Shown here: piece by piece, positions 41,125 through 50,308 of the stretch | Layout of the letters: the number at the start of each line of letters is the position of its first letter | Numbering within the stretch: position 1 is the first letter of the stretch | DNA from: Brevifilum sp034437335 | GTDB lineage: Bacteria; Chloroflexota; Anaerolineae; Anaerolineales; Anaerolineaceae | DNA: 64,000 nucleotides | NCBI GenBank assembly: GCA_034437335.1 | Contig: DAOTUG010000103.1 | Location: forward strand, 1 to 64,000 | Direction of reading: 5' to 3' | Position numbers and translations under genes: made by a program | Notes under the pieces: model-generated | What the model saw: the letters and a program-made list of their open reading frames with translations, nothing else | Database searches by the model: none | Told to the model about the DNA's origin: nothing

Positions 41125-41769
41125 ATGACCCTTTCCATTGAAACAGCGCGGCGCTGGTATGAAGACGCCGACCTGGTCCATGATTTCGAACACGTCCTGC
41201 GCGTCTATCGCCTGGCGGAGCGGATCGGCGCATCCGAAGGGGCCGATCTGGAGATCATTCGGGCCGCGGCCCTGCTTCATGATTCCCGCGGCAGCGCTCC
41301 CGGGGGCGCAGGTCAGGAACGCGCCGGCCACCACCGCACCTCAGCCCGTTTTGCCGGGGAGGTTCTGGCCGGGGAGGGCTGGCCGGAGGAACGCATCCGG
41401 GCCGTGCAGCACTGCATCCGCGCCCACCGCTTCCGGACCCAGGAGGAACAACCCAAAACCCTGGAAGCGAAGGTCCTCTTTGATGCGGACAAATTGGACG
41501 TACTGGGCGCAATTGGCGCTGCCCGCACCATTGCCTACGCCGCCCTGGACGGGCAGCCGGTCTATGCAGAACCCTCCCGGCGCTTTCTGGAAACGGGAGA
41601 AAAGGAACCCGGCGAAGCCCATTCCTCCTACCACGAATTTCTTTTCAAGCTGCGCAAGGTCAAAGACCGGCTGTTCACCGCAAGCGGGAAGGCGCTGGCT
41701 GAAGGGCGTCACGCCTATCTGCTGGGGTTCTACGAACAGCTCCAGGAGGAAGTGCGGGGGGAGCGCTGA
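41125..41769 (+). CDS. HD-domain phosphohydrolase
   Basis: 214 aa. The metal-binding set is visible: H in VHDFEHVLRVYRLAERI, HD in AAALLHDS, His in GHHRTSARFAGEVL, and an Asp in VLFDADKLDVLGAIG. This is the short bacterial HD form that acts on phosphate esters or nucleotides. It does not carry the extra domains of RelA/SpoT or of cyclic-di-GMP (HD-GYP) enzymes. The last gene before a good terminator. Substrate unknown. Confidence 0.85.
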   Translation: MTLSIETARRWYEDADLVHDFEHVLRVYRLAERIGASEGADLEIIRAAALLHDSRGSAPGGAGQERAGHHRTSARFAGEVLAGEGWPEERIRAVQHCIRAHRFRTQEEQPKTLEAKVLFDADKLDVLGAIGAARTIAYAALDGQPVYAEPSRRFLETGEKEPGEAHSSYHEFLFKLRKVKDRLFTASGKALAEGRHAYLLGFYEQLQEEVRGER

Positions 41770-41817
41770 GAAGATGCCCCTCTGAACGCCCCGGGTCCGT
41801 GCCTCCATCGTTAAAAA

Positions 41818-41838
41818 AACGCCCCTCCCGGGCGTTTT
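41818..41838 (+). terminator. Intrinsic terminator after the HD gene
   Basis: AACGCCC (41818-41824) pairs with GGGCGTT (41830-41836) around a five-base loop, followed by TTGT. Preceded by seven A. Confidence 0.8.
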
Positions 41839-41887
41839 GTGGTTAAATTAGGGAAAGAACCATGCATCCTAGTCGAGAGGACCCCCT

Positions 41888-42922
41888 ATGACCACCACCC
41901 ATCGCCTTTGCCTGGTGGGCTTTGGCAATGTCGGCCAGGCCTTTGCCCGCCTATTACTGAAAAAAGAACAGGAACTGCGCCAGCGCTATGATCTGTGCAC
42001 CCAGGTGACCGGGATCATCACCGGCAGCCACGGAGCCGCCATCCACCCGGACGGTCTGGATCTGACCAGGGCCCTCCAGATTGCCGAATCCGGAGGCTCC
42101 CTGAAAGAACTGGACCGCGGGGATGCCCCCCCGGACAGCATCCAGTTCATCCGGGCCTGCCCAGCGGACGTCCTGTTTGAAACCACCCCCGTCAACCCCC
42201 ACAGCGGACAGCCCGCCCTGGACCATCTGCGAACGGGGCTGGAATCCGGTCTCCATGCCGTCACCGCCAACAAAGGTCCGGTGGTCCACGGCTATCAGGA
42301 GCTCACAGCCCTGGCGCAAGAAAACAGGCTGCGCTTCCTGTTCGAATCGGCTGTGATGGACGGCGCGCCGATCTTCGCCCTTTTCCGCCAGCCCCTGGTA
42401 GGAGCCAACCTGTTAGGCTTTCGGGGCATCCTCAACTCCTGCACCAACTTCCTTCTGGAAAAGATGGCGGAGGGAAAAACCCTGGAACAAGCCGTGGAAG
42501 CTGGCCGAGCCATCGGCATCACCGAGACGGACCCAAGCAATGACATTGACGGCTGGGACGCGGCCATCAAAGTCGCCGCCCTGGTGACTGTTCTGATGGG
42601 CGAACCCCTCACCCCCCAGGATGTGGACCGTACCGGCATCCGCGGGATCACACCGGAGATGATCACAGCCGCCCGGGAGGACGGCGAACGGTGGAAGCTG
42701 GTCTGCGAGGCCGTTCGTGAAGGCGGCGCCCTGCACGCCCGGGTCGCTCCGGCGCGGGTCGGTCCGGATTCCCCCCTCTACAGCGTCACCGGCACCAGTT
42801 CCTACTGTCAGTTCAAGCTGGATGTCCTGCCCGGTCTGGGCGTCCTGGAGAGCGATCCCGGCCCGGAGACCACCGCCTACGGCCTTCTGGCGGATTTTCT
42901 CAACATCCTCACGGTGTGCTGA
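41888..42922 (+). CDS. hom: Homoserine dehydrogenase
   Basis: 344 aa. Reduces aspartate semialdehyde to homoserine for Thr and Met. NAD(P)-binding start LCLVGFGNVGQAFARLL; NKGPVVHGY gives the catalytic-region Lys, and GILNSCTNFLLEKM and DGWDAAIKVAALV complete the family pattern. The C-terminal ACT regulatory domain is missing, so it is the short form and should lack Thr feedback through that domain. The ATG lies behind GAGAGGACCCCCT. No thrA, thrB or thrC is near. It is followed with a two-base gap by folK. Confidence 0.92.
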   Translation: MTTTHRLCLVGFGNVGQAFARLLLKKEQELRQRYDLCTQVTGIITGSHGAAIHPDGLDLTRALQIAESGGSLKELDRGDAPPDSIQFIRACPADVLFETTPVNPHSGQPALDHLRTGLESGLHAVTANKGPVVHGYQELTALAQENRLRFLFESAVMDGAPIFALFRQPLVGANLLGFRGILNSCTNFLLEKMAEGKTLEQAVEAGRAIGITETDPSNDIDGWDAAIKVAALVTVLMGEPLTPQDVDRTGIRGITPEMITAAREDGERWKLVCEAVREGGALHARVAPARVGPDSPLYSVTGTSSYCQFKLDVLPGLGVLESDPGPETTAYGLLADFLNILTVC

Positions 42923-42924
42923 GG

Positions 42925-43401
42925 ATGTCCGAACGCGTTTTCATCGCCCTGGGCACCAATCTGGGAGACCGGGAGGCCAACCTGCAGAGGGCAAAAGCCG
43001 CCCTGTCCCCTGAGGTTCACCTGGTACGGGAATCCCCGATCTATGAAACCGCCCCCTGGGGGTTTGAAGACCAACCCGATTTCCTCAATCAGGTGATCGA
43101 GGCCCGGACAGATCTGTCGCCCCGGGCCCTGCTGGCGCATCTCAAGGCCATCGAAGCCCGGCTGGGGCGCCAGAAGACCTTCCGCAACGGACCCAGGCTG
43201 ATTGACCTCGATATCCTCTTCTATGGCAGCCGGATCATCCGGGAAAACGACCTGGAGATCCCCCATCCCCGGCTGGCAGATCGGGCCTTTGTCCTGGTTC
43301 CATTGAAAGACCTGGCGCCGGATTTTGTCCATCCGGAACTTGGCCGGACGGTTGAAACCCTGTGCAGTGCGGTGGACCGCGGAGAAGTGACGCCCCGATG
43401 A
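42925..43401 (+). CDS. folK: 2-amino-4-hydroxy-6-hydroxymethyldihydropteridine pyrophosphokinase
   Basis: 158 aa from the ATG at 42925; a GTG nine bases upstream that overlaps hom is possible. Transfers pyrophosphate from ATP to the pterin in folate synthesis. Diagnostic motifs: FIALGTNLGDREANL, SPIYETAPWG, FLNQVIEA and GPRLIDLDILFYG (the Asp-Leu-Asp metal motif). Other folate genes are absent. Its stop overlaps the next gene's start (ATGA). Confidence 0.93.
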   Translation: MSERVFIALGTNLGDREANLQRAKAALSPEVHLVRESPIYETAPWGFEDQPDFLNQVIEARTDLSPRALLAHLKAIEARLGRQKTFRNGPRLIDLDILFYGSRIIRENDLEIPHPRLADRAFVLVPLKDLAPDFVHPELGRTVETLCSAVDRGEVTPR

Positions 43402-45221
43402 TCGTTCTGGCGGGTTTGGCATTGCTCCTTCCCGGCCTGGCCTGGTGGGCCTGGTTTGCCAGGCGGGATGAAGACCCTCTTGTTTCCCTGGGGAATATCG
43501 TGGGCATCAGCCTGGCGGCAGCGGCCCTCCTGGCTGAAATCGTCTTCTTTGCGGACAGCCGCTTTTCAGCCGGGGGCATCATCCTCCTGCTGATTGTCTT
43601 CATCACCCTGATTGTGCTGGGGATCCTCAAAAATGGGCTGATCCTTCCCCCGCGGGCGTGGTTGGGGCTGGCCGCCGGCCTGGCCGGATTCGCCCTGCTG
43701 TGCGCCTGGCGCCTGTTTCAGGCCCGGAACCTTCTGCTGCCCAATTGGGTTGATTCACAACACCATTACCTCATTATCCGGGTCATACTGGAAAAAGGGG
43801 GACTTCCGGGCAATCTCTCGCCCTATCTTGCTGTGCCTTTTTATTATCACTACGGATTTCATATCGTCACTGCTCTGTTCACCGCCCTGGGAGATCTCGA
43901 AATCGGTCGGGCGATGCTCGTGCTGGGCCAGATCCTCAACGCGGCAATCAGCCTGTCTGTGTTTGTACTGGGGAAAACCCTCTGGAAGGACTGGCGGCCC
44001 GGAGCCCTGGCGGCGCTTCTGGTCGGTGTTCTGACTCAGATGCCGGCCTATTACCTCACCTGGGGGCGCTATACCCTCACCACGGGGCTGGTCCTGCTGC
44101 CCCTGGCCATGGCCGCTGCCCTCCAATCCAGCCGCCAGCCCGGGAAACCACGCGCCTGGGCAGCCCTGGCCCTGCTCACGGGGGGCATCCTGCTGCACCA
44201 CTATTTTGCCGCCTTTTTGCTGGCCCTCTTCCTCGGGTGTCTGACGCTGATCAAGCTCCTCTCCCGGCAGGGGAAGCTGAGATCCAGGCTGAAATCCCTG
44301 CGGGGTGTCATGATCGGCGGCGCAGTGGGGCTGACCAGCGCCGCCCCCTGGCTCCTGCGCCTTGTGCGGCTTTCCAATCTCCGCGCCGGGGTGGAAAGCC
44401 GCCTGCCAGAGTCCCTGGACGCGCTGAGCCAGGGGAAGTACATCCTCTACCTCCTGGGGCCAGGCATCAATTACTGGCTCCTTGGATTGGCCCTGCTGGG
44501 GGTGTTCTGGGCCCTTCTTCACCGCAAAAGTCCGACCCTGGGGGTGTGGACATTGCTCCTGGCTCTGCTGACCCTCCCCTGGAGCCTGGTCATCCGGCCC
44601 TTCCGCCCGGACCACTTCGCCATCATGCTCTTCATCCCGGCGGCCTTGTGGGTCGGATGGCTCCTCTGGCGCGGGGCCGCCTGGCTGGCCCGCAAAGCCC
44701 GCCGCCCCTGGCTTGCCAGGGCCCTGCTGGCCGTCATCGCCCTGGGCGTGCTCTTTTTGGGCATCTCCCGGACAGGAAACATCATCAACCCGGTCACCAG
44801 ACTGGTGACCCGGGACGATCTGGACGCCCTGGATTGGGCCGCCAGCCACACCCCAACCGAAGCCCGATTCTTCATCAACACGGCCCACTGGCTCAACGGG
44901 CTTTACCGCAGCGTGGATGGGGGCGGCTGGCTCCTGCCCTACGCCGGGCGCTGGGCCCTGGTCCCCACCGTTTTCTATGGGTTCTCCAACGACCCTCAAA
45001 TAACCGGGACCCTCACGGCCTGGGGGGCTTCGGCCGGGGACATCCAGGGTTGCAGCGCGGAATTTTGGGATCTGGTGGAGGAAGCAGATCTGGACCACAT
45101 CTACCTTCGCCGGGGGGTCGGCGGTCTGCAGCCCGCAGCCTTGTCCAACTGCGCCGGCGTGGCGCTGGTCTACCGCAATGCCACGGTCTTCATCTACCGC
45201 ATCCAGCCTCCCGCCAACTGA
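43398..45221 (+). CDS. Polytopic membrane protein, glycosyltransferase (GT39/GT83-like) candidate
   Basis: 607 aa from the ATG at 43398, overlapping the folK stop. About twelve membrane segments with an N-terminal set near 1-80 and a long loop after segment 4 (WVDSQHHYLIIRVILEKGG, split here as VDSQHHYLI) that holds acidic and basic residues. AVPFYYHYGFHIVTALF and LTWGRYTLTTGLVLLP are conserved with the next gene (GGLFHSW, NWGRYAQLPGQVLLP). The C-terminal ~110 residues are soluble and outside. This pattern fits lipid-carrier-dependent sugar transferases, or a Wzy-like polymerase. Related to but not the same as its neighbour. Confidence 0.72.
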   Translation: MIVLAGLALLLPGLAWWAWFARRDEDPLVSLGNIVGISLAAAALLAEIVFFADSRFSAGGIILLLIVFITLIVLGILKNGLILPPRAWLGLAAGLAGFALLCAWRLFQARNLLLPNWVDSQHHYLIIRVILEKGGLPGNLSPYLAVPFYYHYGFHIVTALFTALGDLEIGRAMLVLGQILNAAISLSVFVLGKTLWKDWRPGALAALLVGVLTQMPAYYLTWGRYTLTTGLVLLPLAMAAALQSSRQPGKPRAWAALALLTGGILLHHYFAAFLLALFLGCLTLIKLLSRQGKLRSRLKSLRGVMIGGAVGLTSAAPWLLRLVRLSNLRAGVESRLPESLDALSQGKYILYLLGPGINYWLLGLALLGVFWALLHRKSPTLGVWTLLLALLTLPWSLVIRPFRPDHFAIMLFIPAALWVGWLLWRGAAWLARKARRPWLARALLAVIALGVLFLGISRTGNIINPVTRLVTRDDLDALDWAASHTPTEARFFINTAHWLNGLYRSVDGGGWLLPYAGRWALVPTVFYGFSNDPQITGTLTAWGASAGDIQGCSAEFWDLVEEADLDHIYLRRGVGGLQPAALSNCAGVALVYRNATVFIYRIQPPAN

Positions 45222-45283
45222 GCCCCTCAGCGGGCCTCCTTGCCCTATCTCCCAACCCCCGGTGCGCTGGCAAAATCCACACC

Positions 45284-45292
45284 TGTTATAAT
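45284..45292 (+). promoter_or_regulatory. Extended -10 element before the 45311 gene
   Basis: TGTTATAAT, 18 bases before the ATG, so the leader would be only about 12 bases long. The 90-base gap after the previous gene ends with it. Confidence 0.55.
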
Positions 45293-45310
45293 TAGCCCGT
45301 TGAGAAAACA

Positions 45311-47791
45311 ATGATGATCAAAAAACGACTCATTTCACTCCTGCCCATCCTGCTCCTCCTCCTGCTGACAGGCTGCGCGTCCTACCGGGTTGCTGAACAG
45401 CCCGCCCTCACGGGGGAGACCGTCACCCTTTCCGCAAAACAGCCCCTCAGCCAGACCTTCACGCCCCGGTTTGACGGGTTGGATGCCGTCTATATCTTCC
45501 TGACCCCCATCGAGGCAGGAACGGGCACGATTCGCCTGACCCTGTCGGACAGAAGCGATCCCAACCGCCCCCTGGCGCAGGTTGCGCTGCCGCTGGGGGA
45601 TGTTCAGGGATCCGGATTTCAACGGTTTGACTTCCCCGCAATCCCCGATTCCACCCTTGTGGATTTCAAGCTCTCCCTGTCTGTGACGGGCGAGGGAGCG
45701 GTAGGAGTCGGAATCGGGGACGCTGCGTCCTATGAACAGGGCGCACTGTATGTGAACCAGAGGCCCACAGAAGCCCAGATGGCCTTTCAACTGACCTACC
45801 AAACGCCCCGGCTGGGGTTCGGGCTGTTTCAGGAGACCCTGCGCTGGTCCTGGTGGGTCCTGCTGGCCGGGATCACCTTCATCCTGCCCGGGTGGGCTCT
45901 CCTGTCAGGGTTGTGGCCCGGCTTGAAAAACCTGGATACCCTCACAAAGGCGGTCCTGAGCTGCGGCGTGTCCCTGTCCCTGTACCCCTTGCTGATGCTC
46001 TGGACGAGCTGGCTGGGATTCAACCTGGGCCGGGCAACCCTGTGGGGTCCCCTCATCCTGGCAGCCCTGTTCCTCCTCTGGCGCGGCCGGCGCGGAATCC
46101 AAACCTGGATCATCCGCCCCCGGGAAAGCGCAGAAGGACTCAAAGCAACCCTGAGACAGCAAAACTGGCCCATGGCGCTGACCCAGCTTCTTATCCTTGC
46201 TCTGATCTTCCTGGTGCGTTTCTGGCATATCCGCACCATTGAGATCCCTCTGTGGGGAGATTCCTACCACCACACCACCATCGTCCAGCTCATCCTGGAC
46301 CGGGGCGGGTTGTTCCATTCCTGGCTGCCCTATGCGCCCTATCAAACCTATACCACCCATTTTGGCTTCCATGCCAACAGCGCCATCTTCGCCTGGATCA
46401 GCGGAAAGGGCGCTCCGGAAAGCATCCTCATCATGGGGCAGCTTTTCAATGCCCTGGCTGCGATCAGTCTCTATCCTCTGGGAAAGAAATTCACCAGCGG
46501 AGAGACCTGGGCAGGGATTGGAACCCTCCTGGCTGCGGGGCTGCTTTCCCCCATGCCCGCCTTTTATGTGAATTGGGGGCGCTATGCGCAACTGCCCGGA
46601 CAGGTGCTTTTGCCTATTGCGGTCGTCCTGCTGATTGAAATACTCCAGAGAGCCCGTTGGCGTTTGCCCCATGCACTGCTGACAGCCCTCACCCTGGCGG
46701 GGATGATGGTCAGCTATTATCGGACTCCCATCTTTTTCCTCGCCTTCGTTCCAGCCCTGATCATCATCTGGATCAAAACCCGTCCTGAGCAATCCGCCCT
46801 GAAACGCCAGATGGGAATGCTCTTTGCCGCCGGCCTGGTCATGACGCTCTTGCTGGTGCCCTTCATCATACGCCTGATGGGGGGCGCCCTTGTCATGCGG
46901 GTGGGCGAATCCGCAGCCGCAGGAGACCTGTGGTCAGGGGTGTTGGCTGAGCTAGCATCCTGGCAATCCATCCGGACTCTCTACCCCATCGGGTTCTTGA
47001 TTCTCGCTGGAGTTGGATGGCTCTTGAGCCTTCTTCGGCGGGATTGGCGGACGGCGACCCTGCCCCTGGGCCTTTTCCTGGTGCAAAGCTATCTCCTGGG
47101 CAGGTTGATCGGTCTGCCCTTTGCCAAGTTTGTTCAACCCTTCACCATCATGATCTTTGCCTACCTTCCCCTCAGCCCTCTGATCGGGACCATCCCGGCA
47201 TTCCTCAAAAAATGGCTGCCAGTATGTCCACACCTGATCCTAGCAGGCCTGCTCGGTCTGACGGCCCTGGCTGGGGCCTGGGGGATGAAAAACCTGGTGG
47301 ACACCAACACCTTTGCCCTGGTCACCCATCCGGACCAACGGGCCTTCCATTGGATTGAGGAGAATATACCCGTGGAAGCGCTCTTCCTTGTAGAAGGCTA
47401 CTTAATCTATGACAACACCACCGTGGTCGGAGGCGATGGCGGCTGGTGGATCCCCCTCCTGACCCGTCGCGCAAACACCATGCCGCCGCAATATGCTCTG
47501 GTCAACGAAAAGCCGATTACGGAAGGATACAGCGCCTGGATTGTGGACATTGTAAAAACCCTCGAAGGAACATCCCTGGCAGACCCGGAGAGCATCCAGC
47601 ATCTGTGTGATTGGGGTATCACTCACATCTATGTTGGCCAGAAAAGAGGACAGGCCGGCCTGGGCGCGGCCCCCCTCTTCCTTCCCGCAGAGTTTGAAAT
47701 CCAACCGGCCTTCACGCAGATCTATCAGGAAGACCGTGTGCGTATATTCGCACTGGACACCGACTTCTGTCGGGCGTCCGGAGGGGAATAG
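45311..47791 (+). CDS. Polytopic membrane protein with lipoprotein-type signal; glycosyltransferase or polymerase candidate
   Basis: 826 aa. The start reads like a lipoprotein: basic residues, a Leu run and LLTGCAS with C22 at the lipobox. About 150 residues of beta-rich soluble domain follow (SQTFTPRFDGLDAVYIFL). Then come about fourteen membrane segments with GDSYHHTTIVQLILDRGGL and NWGRYAQLPGQVLLPIAVV shared with the preceding gene. The C-terminal ~120 residues are soluble. Fits a sugar transferase or Wzy-like protein tethered outside. The combination of lipobox and many membrane segments is uncommon. The short leader and promoter suggest an own transcript. Confidence 0.7.
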   Translation: MMIKKRLISLLPILLLLLLTGCASYRVAEQPALTGETVTLSAKQPLSQTFTPRFDGLDAVYIFLTPIEAGTGTIRLTLSDRSDPNRPLAQVALPLGDVQGSGFQRFDFPAIPDSTLVDFKLSLSVTGEGAVGVGIGDAASYEQGALYVNQRPTEAQMAFQLTYQTPRLGFGLFQETLRWSWWVLLAGITFILPGWALLSGLWPGLKNLDTLTKAVLSCGVSLSLYPLLMLWTSWLGFNLGRATLWGPLILAALFLLWRGRRGIQTWIIRPRESAEGLKATLRQQNWPMALTQLLILALIFLVRFWHIRTIEIPLWGDSYHHTTIVQLILDRGGLFHSWLPYAPYQTYTTHFGFHANSAIFAWISGKGAPESILIMGQLFNALAAISLYPLGKKFTSGETWAGIGTLLAAGLLSPMPAFYVNWGRYAQLPGQVLLPIAVVLLIEILQRARWRLPHALLTALTLAGMMVSYYRTPIFFLAFVPALIIIWIKTRPEQSALKRQMGMLFAAGLVMTLLLVPFIIRLMGGALVMRVGESAAAGDLWSGVLAELASWQSIRTLYPIGFLILAGVGWLLSLLRRDWRTATLPLGLFLVQSYLLGRLIGLPFAKFVQPFTIMIFAYLPLSPLIGTIPAFLKKWLPVCPHLILAGLLGLTALAGAWGMKNLVDTNTFALVTHPDQRAFHWIEENIPVEALFLVEGYLIYDNTTVVGGDGGWWIPLLTRRANTMPPQYALVNEKPITEGYSAWIVDIVKTLEGTSLADPESIQHLCDWGITHIYVGQKRGQAGLGAAPLFLPAEFEIQPAFTQIYQEDRVRIFALDTDFCRASGGE

Positions 47792-47902
47792 ATGGGCTCA
47801 GTTAAGGACCGGGTGGCAATCCACTGGCATCGTGCGCTCCGCTCGGGCTTCGTATCCGCCATCCAGCCCGGTCAGAAAATACAAAGAAGGAATCAATTGT
47901 GA
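47792..47902 (+). CDS. Possible small protein (36 aa), unknown
   Basis: ATG directly follows the previous stop (TAGATG) and has GGAGGGG five bases before it; the stop TGA overlaps the GTG start of the next gene. The 36 codons therefore fill the gap exactly. The product is basic (about 5 Arg, 3 Lys, 2 His), with no membrane segment and no known family. It may be a real coupling peptide or a chance frame. Confidence 0.35.
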   Translation: MGSVKDRVAIHWHRALRSGFVSAIQPGQKIQRRNQL

Positions 47903-49074
47903 AAGTTGTTTATTTTGGCACCTACCGCCAGGAATATTCCCGTAACAAAATCATGATCGCAGCCCTCAAACAGGCCGGCGTCACGGTGGACACCTGTCAT
48001 GTCCGGTTGTGGCACGGCATCCAGGATCGGGTGGCGGTGACCACCGGCGGCTGGGCCAACCCGCGCTTCTGGTGGCGAGTTCTCCAGGCCTATCTCCGGC
48101 TGATCGGGAAATTCCGCCGGGCAGGAGATTTCGATGTCCTCATAGTCGGCTATCCGGGACAGTTCGACGTCTTCCTGGCCCGCATTTTGGCAGGTCTGCG
48201 GGGCGTGCCCCTGGTCTGGGACGTCTTCATGTCCATCTATCTGATCGCCCTCGAACGCCGTCTGGACCAGAAAAGCCCCTTCACCATCCGTCTCCTCCGT
48301 TGGGTGGAGGCCCGTGCCCTGCGGAGGCCAGATCTGCTCATCCAGGACACAGCCCGGTATGTGGCCTGGTTCGAGGAGACCTACGGCATCTCCCCTGAAC
48401 AGTTTCGCCTGGTGCCCACTGGCGCAGATGACCGGATCTTCTCCCCCCTGCCCTCCCCGCCCGAAGGGGACCCAGAGCGCTTCGAAATGCTGTACTACGG
48501 CACTTTCATCCCCAATCATGGGGTGATGACCATCCTGCAGGCGGCCCGGCATCTTCGGGATGACTGGCAAGTGCGCTTCACCTTCATCGGCGATGGCCCG
48601 GACAAAGCGGCCGCTGAGGATTTTGCCCAAGAACACGCCCTGGACAATGTCCGCTTCTTGGGGTGGATGGACCAGGAACTCCTCCTGGAACACATCGCCC
48701 GGTCCGATGTTTGCCTGGGGGCCTTCGGGCACACCCCCCAATCCCTGATGACGGTGCAGAACAAGATCTACGAATGTATGGCCATGGGCAGACCGGTCAT
48801 CACCGGGGACAGCCCCGCCGTGCGGGACGGCCTGCCCTCGGACAGCATCATCACCTGTTCCCGGCAGGAGCCGGAAAGCCTGGCAAATGCCATCCGCAGC
48901 CTGAAGGAGGACCCGGACCGCATGGAAAGCGTCGCCCGCAAGGCCCGAGAGGTCTTCGAAGTCCGTTTCAGCCTGGAAAGCCTGGGCAGGCAGATGGCCT
49001 CCCATCTTAAGGAGCTATTACAAGAAAGCCAACGGCCACGACGCGGTCAAGAAAGCGAAAATCCAGATGCCTGA
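47899..49074 (+). CDS. Glycosyltransferase family 4 protein
   Basis: 391 aa, GTG start behind AAGGA. GT-B fold. The N-terminal YFGTYRQEYSRNKIMIAAL is a shortened acceptor-side start. The nucleotide-sugar domain has YYGTFIPNHGVMTILQAA, FTFIGDGPDKAAAE and NKIYECMAMGRPVITGDSPA with the acidic residue of the active site. Overlaps the next gene by eight bases. Part of a run of three GT4 genes, a flippase and a pyruvyltransferase-family gene, all with little or no spacing. Confidence 0.88.
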   Translation: MKVVYFGTYRQEYSRNKIMIAALKQAGVTVDTCHVRLWHGIQDRVAVTTGGWANPRFWWRVLQAYLRLIGKFRRAGDFDVLIVGYPGQFDVFLARILAGLRGVPLVWDVFMSIYLIALERRLDQKSPFTIRLLRWVEARALRRPDLLIQDTARYVAWFEETYGISPEQFRLVPTGADDRIFSPLPSPPEGDPERFEMLYYGTFIPNHGVMTILQAARHLRDDWQVRFTFIGDGPDKAAAEDFAQEHALDNVRFLGWMDQELLLEHIARSDVCLGAFGHTPQSLMTVQNKIYECMAMGRPVITGDSPAVRDGLPSDSIITCSRQEPESLANAIRSLKEDPDRMESVARKAREVFEVRFSLESLGRQMASHLKELLQESQRPRRGQESENPDA

Positions 49075-50299
49075 GGAACAAAAACAACCCACGCGCATCC
49101 TCTTTCTCCTGACCCAGGACCTGGAAAGCCCCTACGGCGCGGGCCGGTTCCTGCCAATCAGCCGCTTCCTGGCCCAGCAAGGGTATGCGGTCTCCATGGC
49201 CGCGCTGCATGCAAACTTTCAGGACCTGCATAAAACGCGCTTCCTGAAAGAAGGCGTTCGGATGCACTATGTGGGGCAGATGCACGTCAAAAAAGAAGCC
49301 AACCAGACAGTGTATTTTTCCCCCGGTCAATTGCTGGTCAACACCCTCAAGGCCACCTGGCGTCTGTTTCGCTTTGTGATGAATAATCCTGCCGATGTCA
49401 TTGTCATTTGCAAACCGCATCCCATGAACAGTCTGGCGGGCATCGTAGGCGGTTGGCTGCGGGGAGCCAGGATCATCCTCGATTGCGACGATTATGAAGC
49501 TGCCTCCAATTATTTCAGCGCCTCTTGGCAGCGCAGGCTTCTGCGCCTGTTCGAAGACGGGATGCCGAGGCTTGCCCACCGGGTGACCACCAACACCCAT
49601 TTCAATAAAAACCGCATGTTGGACCTGGGCATCCCCCGGTCAAAAATTGTCTATCTCCCCAATGGCGTGGATCGGGAGCGTTTCACAATCCAGGACACAG
49701 AACCCATTGACCGCATCCTGTCCGGCCTCGGATGGCACGCCAACCCCATCGTCGGTTACATTGGCAGCCTCAGCCTGGCCAACCATCCGGTGGACCTTCT
49801 GCTGCGCAGTTTCCGGATCCTTGCCGACCGCCTTCCGGAAGCCCGTCTGCTGATCGTGGGTGGGGGCAAAGACCTCAAACCCCTGCAAGCCCTGGCCACA
49901 TCCCTGGGCATTGCAGAGAAAACCAATTTCTATGGTAAGGTTCCCCCAGAGGACGTGCCCTATTTCTACCGGATTGCCTCGGTCACCGTGGACCCGGTCA
50001 ACCCGACGGATGCGGCCAGGGGCCGCTGCCCCCTGAAAATGTTTGAAAGCTGGTTCTCGGGAACACCCTTTGTGACCGCCGATGTGGGTGACCGACGGAT
50101 CCTCGCAGGAGACCCCCCGGCCGCCCTGCTGGCCAAACCCGGAGATACCGCAGACCTGGCGGACAAGCTCATCACTGTCCTGACCCAGCCGGAGTGCGCC
50201 CAGCCCCTCATCCAGCAGGGCCGTGCGCGGATTAAGACGTACAATTGGCAGGATCTCACCGGTATAGTGGACAATCTCATCCAGGAGCTGGTACAGTAG
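49067..50299 (+). CDS. Glycosyltransferase family 4 protein
   Basis: 410 aa. Starts MPEEQKQPTRILFLLTQDL, then the acceptor domain with ADVIVICKPHPMNSL and LDCDDYEAASNYFS. The donor domain has VGYIGSLSLANHPVDLLLRS, LLIVGGGKDLKPLQ, FYGKVPPEDVPYFYRIASV and RCPLKMFESWFSGTPFV. The acidic residue in MFESW stands at the place of the second Glu of E-x7-E. It overlaps its neighbour upstream by eight bases and lies nine bases before the next gene. Confidence 0.88.
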   Translation: MPEEQKQPTRILFLLTQDLESPYGAGRFLPISRFLAQQGYAVSMAALHANFQDLHKTRFLKEGVRMHYVGQMHVKKEANQTVYFSPGQLLVNTLKATWRLFRFVMNNPADVIVICKPHPMNSLAGIVGGWLRGARIILDCDDYEAASNYFSASWQRRLLRLFEDGMPRLAHRVTTNTHFNKNRMLDLGIPRSKIVYLPNGVDRERFTIQDTEPIDRILSGLGWHANPIVGYIGSLSLANHPVDLLLRSFRILADRLPEARLLIVGGGKDLKPLQALATSLGIAEKTNFYGKVPPEDVPYFYRIASVTVDPVNPTDAARGRCPLKMFESWFSGTPFVTADVGDRRILAGDPPAALLAKPGDTADLADKLITVLTQPECAQPLIQQGRARIKTYNWQDLTGIVDNLIQELVQ

Positions 50300-50308
50300 G
50301 AGGAACCG

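Noticed and set aside
43398..45221. O-antigen ligase (WaaL) call
   Set aside because: The segment pattern and WGRY motif fit GT-C-like proteins better, and no Wzy_C-type loop was recognised.
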